Source: Anaerolineales bacterium (GTDB taxonomy: Bacteria; Chloroflexota; Anaerolineae; Anaerolineales; UBA11579). From it: a DNA stretch of 64,000 nucleotides. The notes under the pieces were generated by a model. The model was not told where the DNA came from. It worked only from the letters and a program-made list of their open reading frames with translations, and made no database searches. The DNA is taken from the NCBI GenBank assembly GCA_025808555.1, contig CP075526.1, positions 760,712-824,711 on the forward strand, written 5' to 3'. Position numbers and translations under genes: made by a program. This document shows positions 17,605 through 25,765 of this stretch, in pieces (position 1 is the first letter of the stretch; every line of letters starts with the position of its first letter).

Positions 17605-19967
17605 TGACAACTGAGATCGCCCTTACCCTGGGGATTTTGTCCGCCGCCGTGCTGCTGTTGGCCACCGAGCGCTTCCGCGCCGACTTGATCGGCCTGCTGG
17701 TGCTGCTCGGCCTGGCCCTCAGCCGGGTCATCACTCCCACCGAGGCCTTCTCCGGCTTCAGCAACCCGGCCATCATCACCATCTGGGCCATGCTCATCAT
17801 CAGCGCCGGCCTGGCCCGCACCGGCGTCGCCAACTGGCTGGGCCGCCGCCTCAACGCCGCCGGTGGCAAGAACGAGGTGACCTTGCTGGCCGCCACCTTG
17901 TTCATGGTGGCCTTGTTCTCTTCCTTTACCAGCAGCACCGGCATCGTGGTGATGATGCTGCCGGTGGTCAGCCAGATCGCCAAAAAGCGCGGCCTGGCCA
18001 CCTCGCACCTGCTGATGCCGATCGCCTTCGGCACCCTGCTGGGCGGCACCAACACGCTCATCAGCAACGCCTCCAACTTGCTCGCCAACAACGCCCTCAT
18101 CGAGCTCGGCTTGCCTGCCTTCAGCTTCTTTGATTTCGCCCGCGTCGGCCTGCCCGTCACCCTGGGCGGCATCGCCTTCCTGGCCATCTTCGGCCGCCGC
18201 CTCATGCCGCAGCGCACCTCCGCCCTGCAAGTGAGCCAGATGCACGAAACCGGCGAACTCTTCGGCCTGGAGGAGCGCCTGTTCACGGTGCGCCTGCCGG
18301 TGGATTGCAGCCTGGCCGGCCGCCCGCTCAGCGCCAGCCGCCTGGGCGCCGCCCTCAAGCTCAATGTCATCGGCATCACGCGTGACCGCCGCCCGCGCTT
18401 CTCGCCTACGCCAGACACGCTGCTGCGCGGCGGCGACGAGCTGCTGGTGCTCGGCCGCATCGAACTGTTGCAGCAGATCATCCAAGGCCAAACCCTGACC
18501 CTGCCCAGCCGCAACGGCGCCTCCGCCGCCGGTCAGGACCCCAGCCTGGCCGTGCGCGACATCATCTCGCCGCAGGTCTCACTGGTGGAAGTGGAGATCA
18601 CGCCCGATTCCCCGTTGGAAGAGCGCACCCTCTCGCGCATGGACTTCCGCAAGCAGTACAACGCCAACGTGCTCGCCATCCGCCAGGGCGCCAACCTCGT
18701 GCGCACCAACTTCCAGCACCTGCCCCTGCAAGCTGGCGACCGCTTGCTGCTGCAGACCAGCCGCAAGCAGCTCGCCGCCCTCGGCCAATCATCTGATTTC
18801 ACCATCCGCGAAGGCGACTTGGCCGAGTACCGTCTGCAGGACCGCTTGCAGATGCTCACCGTTCCCGAAGGCTCGCGGCTGGAGGGCCTCAGCCTGGCCG
18901 AGAGCGACCTGGCGGATGCCTTCGGGCTCTCGGTGCTCGGCATCCTGCGCGATGGCAAGACCCGCCTGATGCCGCGCCCGCGTGAGCGCTTGCGCGCCGG
19001 CGACCAGCTGGTCGTCGAGGGCCGCGCCGAAGACGTGGAGCTGCTGCACGGCCTGCAGGAGCTCGAGATCATCGGCGATGCAACCCTGCCGCGCCCATCT
19101 GAGCTCGAGACCGAGGATGTGGGCCTGGCCGAGATGGTCATCTCGCCCCATGCTGAGCTCAAAAACAAGACCCTGCACGACATCCATTTCCGCGAGCACT
19201 ACGGCCTGAACGTGCTCGCCATCTGGCGCCGCGGCCGCGCCTATCGCTTCAACCTGCGCGAGATGCCGCTGCACGCCGGCGACACCTTGCTCATCCACGG
19301 CGACCGTAGCCGCATCAAGCTGCTCGCCGAGAGCGGCGAATTCCTCGTCACCTCGCCTGACCTGCAGGAGGCGCCGCGGAAAGAGAAAGCCCTGCTGGCC
19401 GCCCTCATCATGCTCAGCGTCGTCGCCAGCGTCGGCTTCGGCGTGCTGCCCATCGAGATCGCCGCCGTGGCCGGCGCCGCCCTCATGGTGCTCTCGCGTT
19501 GCCTCACCATGGAAGAGGCCCAGCGCTCCATCCACTGGCCCGCCATCTTCCTCATCGCCGGCATGCTGCCGCTAGGCATCGCCATGGAGAATACGGGCGC
19601 GGCCGGCTACCTAGGCGATATTCTCTTCGCCTCGGCGGGCAGCTGGCAGACCCCACTGCTGATCGCGGTGCTTTTCATCGCCAGCAATCTGGCGGCCCAG
19701 TTCATCCCCACCTCGGTGGTCGTGGTGCTGATCTCCAGCGTGGCGCTCAGCAGCCTGGGCGTGCTGGCCGCTTCGCCGCAGGCGATCTTGATGGCCATCG
19801 CCCTGGGCGCCTCGCTGCCCTTCCTCACCCCCACCGGCCACCCCGCCAACCTGTTGGTCATGGGTCCGGGCGGCTATCGCTTTGGCGACTATTTCCGCCT
19901 CGGCCTGCCGCTAACCCTGCTCACCCTGGCCATCGCCGTGGTCGCCGTGCCCTACTACTGGCCATGA
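17604..19967 (+). CDS. SLC13/DASS-family anion transporter with multiple internal TrkA-C domains
   Basis: 787 residues. Residues 1-200 and 575-787 hold the split transporter, with many membrane helices and the motifs NASNLLANN and FLTPTGHPANLLVMGPGGY typical of the ArsB/NhaD/SLC13 superfamily. Between them lie about four repeated TrkA-C (RCK-C) regulatory units (about 205-560), each containing a variant of the Leu-xx-Gly-Asp-xLeu-Leu motif. Bacterial relatives carry sulfate, dicarboxylates or other anions; the substrate cannot be told. The stop overlaps the tgt start by 4 nt (ATGA). It begins directly after a leader ORF. Confidence 0.87.
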   Translation: MTTEIALTLGILSAAVLLLATERFRADLIGLLVLLGLALSRVITPTEAFSGFSNPAIITIWAMLIISAGLARTGVANWLGRRLNAAGGKNEVTLLAATLFMVALFSSFTSSTGIVVMMLPVVSQIAKKRGLATSHLLMPIAFGTLLGGTNTLISNASNLLANNALIELGLPAFSFFDFARVGLPVTLGGIAFLAIFGRRLMPQRTSALQVSQMHETGELFGLEERLFTVRLPVDCSLAGRPLSASRLGAALKLNVIGITRDRRPRFSPTPDTLLRGGDELLVLGRIELLQQIIQGQTLTLPSRNGASAAGQDPSLAVRDIISPQVSLVEVEITPDSPLEERTLSRMDFRKQYNANVLAIRQGANLVRTNFQHLPLQAGDRLLLQTSRKQLAALGQSSDFTIREGDLAEYRLQDRLQMLTVPEGSRLEGLSLAESDLADAFGLSVLGILRDGKTRLMPRPRERLRAGDQLVVEGRAEDVELLHGLQELEIIGDATLPRPSELETEDVGLAEMVISPHAELKNKTLHDIHFREHYGLNVLAIWRRGRAYRFNLREMPLHAGDTLLIHGDRSRIKLLAESGEFLVTSPDLQEAPRKEKALLAALIMLSVVASVGFGVLPIEIAAVAGAALMVLSRCLTMEEAQRSIHWPAIFLIAGMLPLGIAMENTGAAGYLGDILFASAGSWQTPLLIAVLFIASNLAAQFIPTSVVVVLISSVALSSLGVLAASPQAILMAIALGASLPFLTPTGHPANLLVMGPGGYRFGDYFRLGLPLTLLTLAIAVVAVPYYWP

Positions 19968-21079
19968 GCTTCGATTTCAAATTCACGCTCGAAGGCCAAA
20001 GCGGCCGCGCTCGCGCCGGCCGCTTTGCCACCCCGCACGGCGAGCTGCTCACCCCGGTCTTCGCCCCGGTCGGCACCGCCGCCACCGTCAAAGCCATCAC
20101 CCCGCCCCAACTGCACGAGATGGGCGCCAGCCTGGTGCTCTCCAATACGTATCACCTCTACCTGCGCCCCGGCGACAAACTGGTGGCCGAGATGGGCGGT
20201 TTGCACAACTTCATGCAGTGGCCGAATCCCATGCTGACCGATTCGGGCGGCTTCCAGGTCTTCTCGCTGTCGCAAACCCGCTCGGTGGATGACGACGGCG
20301 TAGACTTCCGCAGCCACATTGACGGCTCGCTGCACCGCTTCACCCCCGAAAGTGTGATGGCCATTCAGGAGAATTTGGGCGCTGACATCATCATGGCCTT
20401 CGACGAATGCGCCGAGCCGACCGACCGCGCCTACAACGCGCAGGCGATGCAGCGCACCCACGCCTGGCTGCAGCGCTGCATCGCCGCCAAACGCCGCGGC
20501 GACCAGGCCCTCTTCGGCATTGTCCAGGGCGGCGTCTGGCCTGAGCTGCGTGCCCAGTCCGCCGAGTTCGTGGCCAGCCTGGATCTGCCCGGCAACGCCA
20601 TCGGCGGCCTATCGGTCGGCGAAAGCAAGGAAGACATGCACGCCATGCTGGATGTGGTCGACCCGATCCTGCCCGCCAACAAGCCGCGCTATCTCATGGG
20701 CGTCGGCACCCCCGAAGATCTGGTGCAGTGCATCCAACGCGGTGTAGACATTTTCGATTGCGTGCTACCCACCCGTCTGGGCCGCACCAACGCCGCCTTC
20801 CTGCGGGCCGGCGGCCGCCTCAACCTCAAGAATGCGGAGTACGCCCGCGACGCCCGCCCCATTGACGAAAGCTGCGGCTGCTACACCTGCCGCAGCTTCA
20901 CCCGCGCCTATGTGCGCCACCTGGCTGTGGCCAAAGAGATGCTGGTCGCTACGCTGCTGTCCATTCACAATCTCTATACACTCATTCACATCGCCAAAGA
21001 TCTGCGCGCCGCCATTCTGGATGGCACGTTCCCTCAAGTGGCCGCCGCGCTGGAAGCGCACCACAGCCCCCTCAAGTAA
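19964..21079 (+). CDS. tgt: Queuine tRNA-ribosyltransferase (tRNA-guanine transglycosylase)
   Basis: 371 residues from the ATG overlapping the transporter stop; the same frame stays open upstream only by chance. Tgt exchanges G34 of His, Asn, Asp and Tyr tRNAs for preQ1. Visible motifs are SNTYHLYLRPG, the catalytic Asp in TDSGGFQVFSL, GGLSVGE, the nucleophile region FDCVLPTRLGRT, and the zinc site C-x-C-x2-C (CGCYTC) with a downstream His (SIHNLYTLIH). No queuosine biosynthesis genes are nearby. Confidence 0.97.
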   Translation: MSFDFKFTLEGQSGRARAGRFATPHGELLTPVFAPVGTAATVKAITPPQLHEMGASLVLSNTYHLYLRPGDKLVAEMGGLHNFMQWPNPMLTDSGGFQVFSLSQTRSVDDDGVDFRSHIDGSLHRFTPESVMAIQENLGADIIMAFDECAEPTDRAYNAQAMQRTHAWLQRCIAAKRRGDQALFGIVQGGVWPELRAQSAEFVASLDLPGNAIGGLSVGESKEDMHAMLDVVDPILPANKPRYLMGVGTPEDLVQCIQRGVDIFDCVLPTRLGRTNAAFLRAGGRLNLKNAEYARDARPIDESCGCYTCRSFTRAYVRHLAVAKEMLVATLLSIHNLYTLIHIAKDLRAAILDGTFPQVAAALEAHHSPLK

Positions 21080-21114
21080 GATAAGGCATTCCAAACTGAG
21101 GTTTCATTTTTGAC

Positions 21115-21930
21115 ATGACATTGCTTGAAGCCGCCCTGTTGGGCATTGTGCAGGGCCTGACCGAATTTTTGCCCATCTCCAGTTCCGGCCATCTCATCCT
21201 GGCCCGCAACTGGCTGGGCCTGCCGGCCGAAGACAGCGCCGCCTTCGTGTTCGATGTGCTCATCCAGCTCGGCACCTGGCTGGCCGTGCTGGCCTACTTC
21301 CGCAAAGACTTGCTGGCCATCGCTACAGACATGCTCGCCAGCCTGCGCTCTCGCAACGCCAGCCAGCCTATGCTCACCAATGCCCGCCTGGGCTGGCTGA
21401 TCCTGCTCTCCACCCTGCCGGCCATCCTTGTTGGTTGGCTCATCAAGGACAGTATGGATAGGTTCTCCAGCCTGGCTTACACCGGCGTCTTCCTCATCGT
21501 CAATGGCCTGCTACTGGTGGCTGCCGAGTGGCTGGGCAAAAAACAGCGTCAGCTCAGCCAGCTCACCGCCGCCGATGCACTCTGGATCGGCGTCGCTCAA
21601 ATTTTCGCCTTGCTGCCGGCCGTCTCACGCTCCGCCTCCACCCTCTTCGGCGGCATGCTGCGCCACTTTGACCGCCGCCAGGCCGCCCGCTTCGCCTTCC
21701 TGATGTCAGTGCCTGTCATGCCCGCCGCCGGCTTCGTGGCCCTTTTGCAGCTCGGCAGCCTGGGCAGCGCCGCCGACCTGCTGCTGCCGCTGGCTGTGGG
21801 CTTTGTGGCTGCGGCCCTCGTGGGCTACGCCGCCATCCGCTGGCTGCTCAACTACCTCGCCACCCATTCCTTCTATCCGTTCGCCGCCTATTGCGCCGTC
21901 TTGGGTATCCTTATCCTGTTACTGCAATGA
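21115..21930 (+). CDS. uppP: Undecaprenyl-diphosphatase (BacA family)
   Basis: 271 residues with about eight membrane helices. The two BacA signatures are present: EFLPISSSGHLIL near residue 18 and LLPAVSRSASTLFGGML near 165. The enzyme dephosphorylates undecaprenyl pyrophosphate so that the lipid carrier can be reused for cell-wall and glycan assembly. It lies 35 nt after tgt in the same operon, and its stop overlaps the next gene by 4 nt (ATGA). Confidence 0.96.
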   Translation: MTLLEAALLGIVQGLTEFLPISSSGHLILARNWLGLPAEDSAAFVFDVLIQLGTWLAVLAYFRKDLLAIATDMLASLRSRNASQPMLTNARLGWLILLSTLPAILVGWLIKDSMDRFSSLAYTGVFLIVNGLLLVAAEWLGKKQRQLSQLTAADALWIGVAQIFALLPAVSRSASTLFGGMLRHFDRRQAARFAFLMSVPVMPAAGFVALLQLGSLGSAADLLLPLAVGFVAAALVGYAAIRWLLNYLATHSFYPFAAYCAVLGILILLLQ

Positions 21931-22634
21931 AGTCCGTTTATCTCTTCCTCGCCGCCCTGCTCCTGCTCGGTTGCAGCCCTCAGGCTGCCCCGCAGGAATC
22001 AGTGCGCATCGCCATCAGCCCGGCGGCGTACCCGGCCGCCCAGGCCGTGATGGCGTGCCTGCCGGCAGACGACAGCGTCGCCGCGGTGATCGACTCCGTT
22101 CACGCTTCGCAAATTGACTATAGCGAATACGACTTCTACATTCATCTCGGTCGCAACACCTCGGCCGAGTTCGCCGCCCTCATTGCCACCGAGCACATCG
22201 TGCTGGTCGTCAATCCCGCCCAGGGCCTGAGCAGCTTCAGCGCCCTGCAAGCCGCCGATCTACTCAGCGGCCGCGTACGCGATTGGGCCCAACTGGGCGG
22301 CCGCGCCGAGACGGTGTTGCTCTTCATCCCGCCCGATAGCGATGAGGCCCTGCAGGCCTTCCGCAGCAATGTCGTGCGCGGCGCCTTCAGCAGCCAGGCC
22401 TTCGTCGGCACCGTTCCCTCTGCAGTGCTCGAAAACGTGGCCGCCAACACCAGCGCGGCTGGCATCCTGCCCGCCGCTTGGGCGGACGACAGCGTAGATA
22501 TCTTTGACTACAAGGTCAGCCTGCCCGTCCTGGCTCTGGCCGCCCAGGCCCCGCAGGGCGCCGCCCGCAGTGTGCTGGGCTGCCTGCAAGGGCCGACCGG
22601 GCAGGCCGTGCTGGCCGAAAGCTACGCGCCCTGA
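21927..22634 (+). CDS. Substrate-binding-protein-like lipoprotein (PBP-like domain)
   Basis: 235 residues from the ATG overlapping the uppP stop; an earlier in-frame start (21891) lies inside uppP. A lipoprotein signal peptide ends in the lipobox LLLGC at about residue 16-20. The rest resembles the PBP-like fold of phosphate/molybdate-type binding proteins (VRIAISPAAYPAAQAV at the start; DLLSGRVRDWAQLGG, which resembles the PstS-like IFSGKITNW motif). No permease or ATPase is adjacent, so it may be a sensor or an orphan binding protein. Ligand unknown. Confidence 0.65.
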   Translation: MKSVYLFLAALLLLGCSPQAAPQESVRIAISPAAYPAAQAVMACLPADDSVAAVIDSVHASQIDYSEYDFYIHLGRNTSAEFAALIATEHIVLVVNPAQGLSSFSALQAADLLSGRVRDWAQLGGRAETVLLFIPPDSDEALQAFRSNVVRGAFSSQAFVGTVPSAVLENVAANTSAAGILPAAWADDSVDIFDYKVSLPVLALAAQAPQGAARSVLGCLQGPTGQAVLAESYAP

Positions 22635-22951
22635 TGCGCGCCTTCCACCTGCACGATTTGCTGGCCCAGGTCGGCGGCAGAGACCAGCGCTATCTTGAGT
22701 TCCTGCGCGTGCCCAGCCTCAGCATGGGCCTCTACACCCTGCCCGCCGGCAGCCAGGATATGCAAACCCCGCACAACCAAGACGAGGTGTATTACGTCAT
22801 CAGTGGCAAAGCTATCTTGCGCGTCAACGCGCAAGAACAGCCGGCCATACCCGGCGCACTCCTCTTTGTCCCTGCCCACGCGCCGCACAAGTTCGTAACT
22901 ATAGAAGAACAACTGCAGTTACTCGTATTCTTTGCCCCCGCGGAAGGCTAG
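22634..22951 (+). CDS. Small cupin-domain protein
   Basis: 105 residues forming a single cupin barrel. The first cupin motif is HNQDEVYYVISGKAILRVN near residue 55, and the second is GALLFVPAHAPHKF near 76, with metal-ligand His and Glu positions present. Proteins of this size may be metal-dependent dioxygenases, isomerases or sugar-binding proteins; the activity cannot be assigned. The ATG shares a base with the preceding stop (TGATG), so it is coupled to the lipoprotein gene. Confidence 0.8.
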   Translation: MRAFHLHDLLAQVGGRDQRYLEFLRVPSLSMGLYTLPAGSQDMQTPHNQDEVYYVISGKAILRVNAQEQPAIPGALLFVPAHAPHKFVTIEEQLQLLVFFAPAEG

Positions 22952-22957
22952 CCGGCC

Positions 22958-23977
22958 ATGCCGTCTGCCCAACTGGCCAGCCTGCTGGCCGCCGCCCTCA
23001 AAAACCGCACAGACCTTATCACCCGTCTGCACGCCGAGGACACCGACAGCTATCGCCTCTTTCACGGCACGGCTGAAGGCCAGCCCGGCCTCACCATTGA
23101 CCGCTATGGCGAGCTGCTGCTGATACAGACTTTCCATCACTCACTGGCGCCCGAGCAACTTTCTGAGATCGAAAGCTTTTACGCCAAAGAACTGCCGGCC
23201 CTCACGCCGATCTACAACGACCGCAGCCAAAAGAATTCCCGCATCCGCAACCCGCTGCCCGCCGAGCGGCAGCCGTTTGCCAGCCAGCCGCGCACCGTGC
23301 GCGAGCTGGGCGTGCGCTACCGCATCCAGGCCCGCCATGACGGGCAGGACCCCTGGCTCTTTCTGGATATGCGCGCCGGCCGCCGCCATCTGATGCAGAA
23401 TGCCGCGGGCAGATCGCTGCTCAATCTGTTCGCCTACACCTGCAGCGTTGGCACCGCTGCGGCGGTCGCCGGCGCCCTGGCCGTTACCAACACAGACTTT
23501 GCCGAGAGTGGCCTGGCCGTCGGGCGCCAGAATGCAGAACTAAATACGCTTGGCATCTCGCCTGTCTTCATCAAGAGCGATGCCTTCCCCGCCCTGCGCC
23601 AGTTGGCTGGCATCGGCCAGCCACAGTTCGTGCGCGGCAAGCGCATGCCCAGCTTCCCCAAACTTGCCCCACAACAATTCGATATCGTCTTACTGGATCC
23701 GCCGCGCTATGCCAAAAGCCCCTTCGGCGTCGTGGACTTGGTCAATGATTACCCGGCCGTCTTCAAACCCGCCCTGCTATGCACCGCCGAGGGTGGCACA
23801 CTCTACTGCTGCAACAACGTCGCCGCCGTGGATCGCGACGGCTGGCTGGCGCAGCTGCAGCGCAGCGCCACCAAAGCCGGCCGCCCCATCCGCGCTCATG
23901 AATGGATCACTCCCGAAGCGGACTTCCCCAGCCCTGACAATAATCCCCCGCTCAAAATAGCGGCTCTTTCAGTGTAG
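22958..23977 (+). CDS. Class I SAM-dependent methyltransferase, RlmI/RlmK-like (23S rRNA)
   Basis: 339 residues. The N-terminal part (about 25-120) matches the RlmI-type region (RLFHGTAEGQPGLTIDRYGE), though the PUA domain seems absent or reduced. The methyltransferase domain has the SAM-binding LNLFAYTCSVGTAAAVAG near residue 150, and the catalytic-region motif LLDPPRYAKSPFG near 245. Family members methylate 23S rRNA cytosine (m5C1962) or guanine. The active-site motif is DPPRYA rather than the usual DPP-x-F, so the exact target is uncertain. Last gene of its operon. Confidence 0.8.
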   Translation: MPSAQLASLLAAALKNRTDLITRLHAEDTDSYRLFHGTAEGQPGLTIDRYGELLLIQTFHHSLAPEQLSEIESFYAKELPALTPIYNDRSQKNSRIRNPLPAERQPFASQPRTVRELGVRYRIQARHDGQDPWLFLDMRAGRRHLMQNAAGRSLLNLFAYTCSVGTAAAVAGALAVTNTDFAESGLAVGRQNAELNTLGISPVFIKSDAFPALRQLAGIGQPQFVRGKRMPSFPKLAPQQFDIVLLDPPRYAKSPFGVVDLVNDYPAVFKPALLCTAEGGTLYCCNNVAAVDRDGWLAQLQRSATKAGRPIRAHEWITPEADFPSPDNNPPLKIAALSV

Positions 23978-24003
23978 TGCGTACGCTGCTCCGCAGCCCC
24001 GCA

Positions 24004-24090
24004 CGTCATTGCGAGGCACAGGCTTGCCTGCGCACGAAGCAATCCTCAAGATATTTAACCGTGCATCCCGAGCGCAGCGAGGGATCCTCG
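24004..24090. repeat. Two dispersed intergenic repeats side by side
   Basis: 24004-24047 begins CGTCATTGCGAG and ends GAAGCAATCC with a partly palindromic core (CAGGCTTGCCTG). 24061-24090 is a near-exact copy of the 12971-13000 element. The remainder up to 24178 holds no gene and includes the words CATCTGTGTT and CATCTGTGGA in tandem. Confidence 0.75.
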
Positions 24091-24178
24091 CTGCCATAAA
24101 CTAACCCTCTCACTTATTCATCGGCGACAACATCCGTGTCCATCTGTGTTCATCTGTGGACTGAATTATCTGTCCCAA

Positions 24179-25408
24179 CTACCGTCCCAGCTTCCGCTCC
24201 AAGCGCACCTGGCGCTGCTCCAGCAGCGGCTCCCAGTGCACGCGCTCAAAGTGGGTGGGCCGCTTGCGGCGCACCACTTTGAGCGCCGTCAGCGTGTACT
24301 CCAGCGCCAGCGTGTACTCGCGCGTCTTATGCTCGTAGTATTTGGCGATCTCCACATGCGCGTACACCTGCCCGTCGGCGGCGGCCTGCAGCCACAGCTG
24401 TAGCGCCGCTTCATAATTGCCGCGCCGCCGGAACAAGGCCGCCAGCCGTTCGCTCAGCTGGCCGCGCTTGTCCTCCGGCAGCTCCATCGAGAGCGTGCCT
24501 TGAAAGACTTCGATGGCCTCTTCGGCGAAGCCGGTATCCGCCAGCAGCCGCCCGATCGCCGCCATCTCGCTGCCGTGCTGCACTAGCTCCATCGGCGTCT
24601 CCAGCTTCCGGGCAATGTGCTCCAGCAAACTGGCCATGCTCACCACATCCATGCGGTTGTGATAGAAGGCGCCGGCCAGCGGGCGGGCGTCGCCGGTATG
24701 CATATAGTCCATGAACAGCTGCGGCAGCAGCCAGCCCGGCAGGTCCTCGCCCGTGCGGATGATGCCCAGCAGCTGCGCCTCCAGGTCACCCAGGGCGCGG
24801 CTGGGCAGCAGATCCTTCCACAGACGGCGCGCGATATGCAGCAGGTCAATATGCGGCAGGTTGCGCAACGGCGAGCGCAGCCCGTTGGCCAAGTAGCGGT
24901 TGGCCAGCAACGGCAGGTCGAAGCTCTTGCCGTTGAAGGTCACCAGCGCGTCGTCCGGCGTGATGGCATGGTCGAGCACGGCTTGCATGGCGCGCTCCTC
25001 CGCCGGTTCGCGCAGGAACAGCTGCACGCAGCGGAAGCCGCCCGCCTCGAAGCGCCCCATCCCGATCAGGAACGCCATCGTGCCGCTGCCCCACAGGCCG
25101 GTCGCCTCGGTGTCGAGGAACAGGAAGCGCTCGGCCGGAATCAGCGCCAGGCGCGTGTCGCCCGCCCACGCCGCCATGCGCTGCATCGCCTCCGGGAAGC
25201 GCAGCAGGTGCTGGCCGTGCGGCTCGTCGGCCGGGATGAAGTGCTCGACCACATACGCCTCACCAAAATCGGTGAGCTGCACGCGGCCGGGCACCACCTG
25301 CTCGATGCCCTGGGCAGCCTGCTGCAAGGCAGCTGGCTGCTTGGGCGCAATGTCGCCCGTGCCCAGCTTTACGCCCAGGGCTTTCAGTCGGTCAGAGAGG
25401 GAGGCCAT
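24179..25408 (-). CDS. mrfB: DEDD-type exonuclease with TPR tail, MrfB/YprB family
   Basis: 409 residues. A ribonuclease H-like exonuclease core (about 90-280) shows the DEDD metal ligands: DTEATGL near residue 98, the Asp in TFNGKSFDLPLL, and the Asp in YHNRMDVVSM. The C-terminal 120 residues are TPR-like helices (GNYEAALQLW). This is the domain layout of Bacillus YprB/MrfB, which acts with the helicase MrfA in UvrABC-independent repair of mitomycin C lesions. The mrfA homologue is the next gene upstream on the same strand, supporting the assignment. A repeat-filled 357-bp gap separates them. Confidence 0.85.
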   Translation of the reverse strand: MASLSDRLKALGVKLGTGDIAPKQPAALQQAAQGIEQVVPGRVQLTDFGEAYVVEHFIPADEPHGQHLLRFPEAMQRMAAWAGDTRLALIPAERFLFLDTEATGLWGSGTMAFLIGMGRFEAGGFRCVQLFLREPAEERAMQAVLDHAITPDDALVTFNGKSFDLPLLANRYLANGLRSPLRNLPHIDLLHIARRLWKDLLPSRALGDLEAQLLGIIRTGEDLPGWLLPQLFMDYMHTGDARPLAGAFYHNRMDVVSMASLLEHIARKLETPMELVQHGSEMAAIGRLLADTGFAEEAIEVFQGTLSMELPEDKRGQLSERLAALFRRRGNYEAALQLWLQAAADGQVYAHVEIAKYYEHKTREYTLALEYTLTALKVVRRKRPTHFERVHWEPLLEQRQVRLERKLGR

Positions 25409-25765
25409 GTGTGTCCATTATGCGGTATTCATCCAGTACACGTGCTTCAAAGTCATTCCGAGCCCGAGCGTAGCGAGTGGCGAGGAATCCTTTAGGGCAC
25501 TTGGAAACCACACTGGACTTCACTTGCCTTAAAGAATTCTTCCACAGGAAAGCGGAACGGCTCGGCTGGCCAGCGATCAATGCTGTGGCAGCGGCAAATA
25601 AGCGGCCTCGGAATGACGTTGCGCTTAGAGTTAGGATACCCAGTTGGCCAGACATCAATCCTGACTGCGTAGGGGGCGGGTCTTAGACCCGCCCCTACAG
25701 ATTCTGTGTTGAATTCATCCCAGCGGGCTATGTATCGGCACTGACCAGATAGAGGCGTGTTTGAA
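25409..25765. repeat. Gene-free interval between mrfA and mrfB containing repeats
   Basis: Holds a dispersed repeat at about 25452-25494 (GTCATTCCGAGCCCGAGCG ending CGAGGAATCC) and a second degenerate inverted block near 25602-25620 (CGGAATGACG). GGGGCGGGTC followed by TTAGACCCGCCCC at 25673-25696 forms a strong hairpin. No convincing ORF is present. Confidence 0.55.

Noticed and set aside
19499-19963. N-terminal extension of tgt by 155 codons
   Set aside because: The extension lies wholly inside the transporter gene in another frame; the conserved Tgt N-terminus begins at the ATG at 19964.
19964-21079. preQ1 riboswitch or queuosine cluster around tgt
   Set aside because: tgt is translated from an ATGA overlap inside a transporter operon, with no leader to hold a riboswitch and no que genes nearby.
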